A stretch of 49,695 bases of DNA from JBBTYG01 sp964418085 (lineage in GTDB: Bacteria; Patescibacteriota; Minisyncoccia; UBA6257; 2-01-FULL-56-20), in the NCBI GenBank assembly GCA_964418085.1, contig CAYQKB010000001.1:1-49695 (forward strand), in the 5' to 3' direction. The first letter of the stretch is position 1; each line of letters starts with the position of its first letter. Both the position numbers and the translations under genes were made by a program. Of the stretch, positions 49,502-49,695 are shown one piece after another. The notes under the pieces were generated by a model that saw only the letters and a list, made by a program, of their open reading frames with translations, was not told the DNA's origin and did not search any database.

Positions 49502-49695
49502 GATTTTCAAGATTGATGTTTGCTAACTCAAGAGCTTTTCGCACCAGCTCCTTTTGTTCAGGAGAAAGCTCTTGGATCGTATTAATAGTTCCCTCAATCT
49601 CAAGTTTCGGCGCGTACTTCGGGTGGTGATGCCGAAGCCACAGTTGTACGGCTGGAAAATGCTTGTCGCGGACGAGAGAGATGAGCTGGGATTCG
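49473..49695 (-). CDS. Terminase small subunit-like protein, 3' part (runs off the window)
   Basis: The last 73 residues are visible: SLVRDKHFPAVQLWLRHHH, PKYAPKLEIEGTINTIQELSP, EQKELVRKALELANIN, ending HGTDQQQSS. The W-L-R-H-x-P-K-Y segment and the SPEQ-helix at the end look like the C-terminal, oligomerisation part of small terminases or phage-encoded DNA-binding proteins. It overlaps the TerL start by 29 bases, which is common for terS-terL pairs. The N-terminal DNA-binding part lies outside. Confidence 0.72.
   Translation of the reverse strand, partial: ESQLISLVRDKHFPAVQLWLRHHHPKYAPKLEIEGTINTIQELSPEQKELVRKALELANINLENHGTDQQQSS

Noticed and set aside
1..49695. UGA recoding (as in some CPR lineages)
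   Set aside because: TGA ends several genes in tight ATGA overlaps and no conserved protein reads through TGA.

Overview
This window most likely comes from a member of the Candidate Phyla Radiation (Patescibacteria), probably a Parcubacteria-like lineage. That is an inference from content: a compact type IV pilus cluster, very large secreted low-complexity proteins, AWSENxGWIN-type surface repeats, a stand-alone PaaX/Cas2-like protein, short or absent 5' leaders, and many small intergenic palindromic elements. UGA is used as a stop (several ATGA overlaps), which argues against the UGA-recoding CPR lineages. No rRNA gene, CRISPR array or complete prophage is visible.

Layout. 0.2-6.9 kb (minus strand): a type IV pilus operon (pilB-pilC, minor prepilins, a giant prepilin fused to a propeller and Ig-like adhesin region, a PilX-like protein, the major pilin). 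7.2-13.3 kb: a membrane PH/Schlafen-like fusion, a repeat-rich PG-binding surface protein, a nest of three palindromic MITE-like elements, an ABC-2 exporter pair and a TPR-like membrane protein. 13.3-15.4 kb: cupin, gpsA and a membrane protein. 15.4-23.0 kb: a rearrangement-prone surface-protein region with a three-module LamG protein, decayed LamG tails, a GIY-YIG nuclease inside an inverted-repeat element, a 1032-residue secreted protein, and a PaaX/Cas2-like gene between two perfect 35-bp direct repeats. 23.1-30.5 kb: another large surface protein, a CtpA-type protease, def-fmt, superoxide dismutase and a His-rich membrane protein. 30.6-40.5 kb: tRNA-Gln, then a defence island (SIR2-like + DUF262 pair, an extra DNA methyltransferase, type I hsdR-hsdS-hsdM, a large serine recombinase). 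40.7-47.8 kb: a nitroreductase-methyltransferase fusion and a half-nitroreductase, cupin-like and CYTH proteins, a Gre factor, a thymidylate-kinase-like protein and an orphan sensor kinase. 47.9-49.7 kb: a 30-bp perfect palindrome and phage terminase genes running off the edge.

How parts work together. PilB powers and PilC anchors assembly of the pilins made by the same operon; the giant prepilin could carry an adhesin to the pilus tip. Def and Fmt form the N-formyl-methionine cycle. HsdR/S/M form one restriction-modification machine, with the SIR2/DUF262 pair as a possible abortive-infection layer. The serine recombinase may have moved this island.

Most unusual signals: (1) a 107-bp inverted-repeat element present twice, each exactly filling the gap before an essential-type gene (gpsA, def) and each encoding a homologous 34-residue peptide whose start pairs with the next gene's start region; (2) the PaaX/Cas2-like gene framed by 35-bp direct repeats; (3) the GIY-YIG inverted-repeat element that split a LamG tail; (4) a MITE inserted in frame in a signal peptide.
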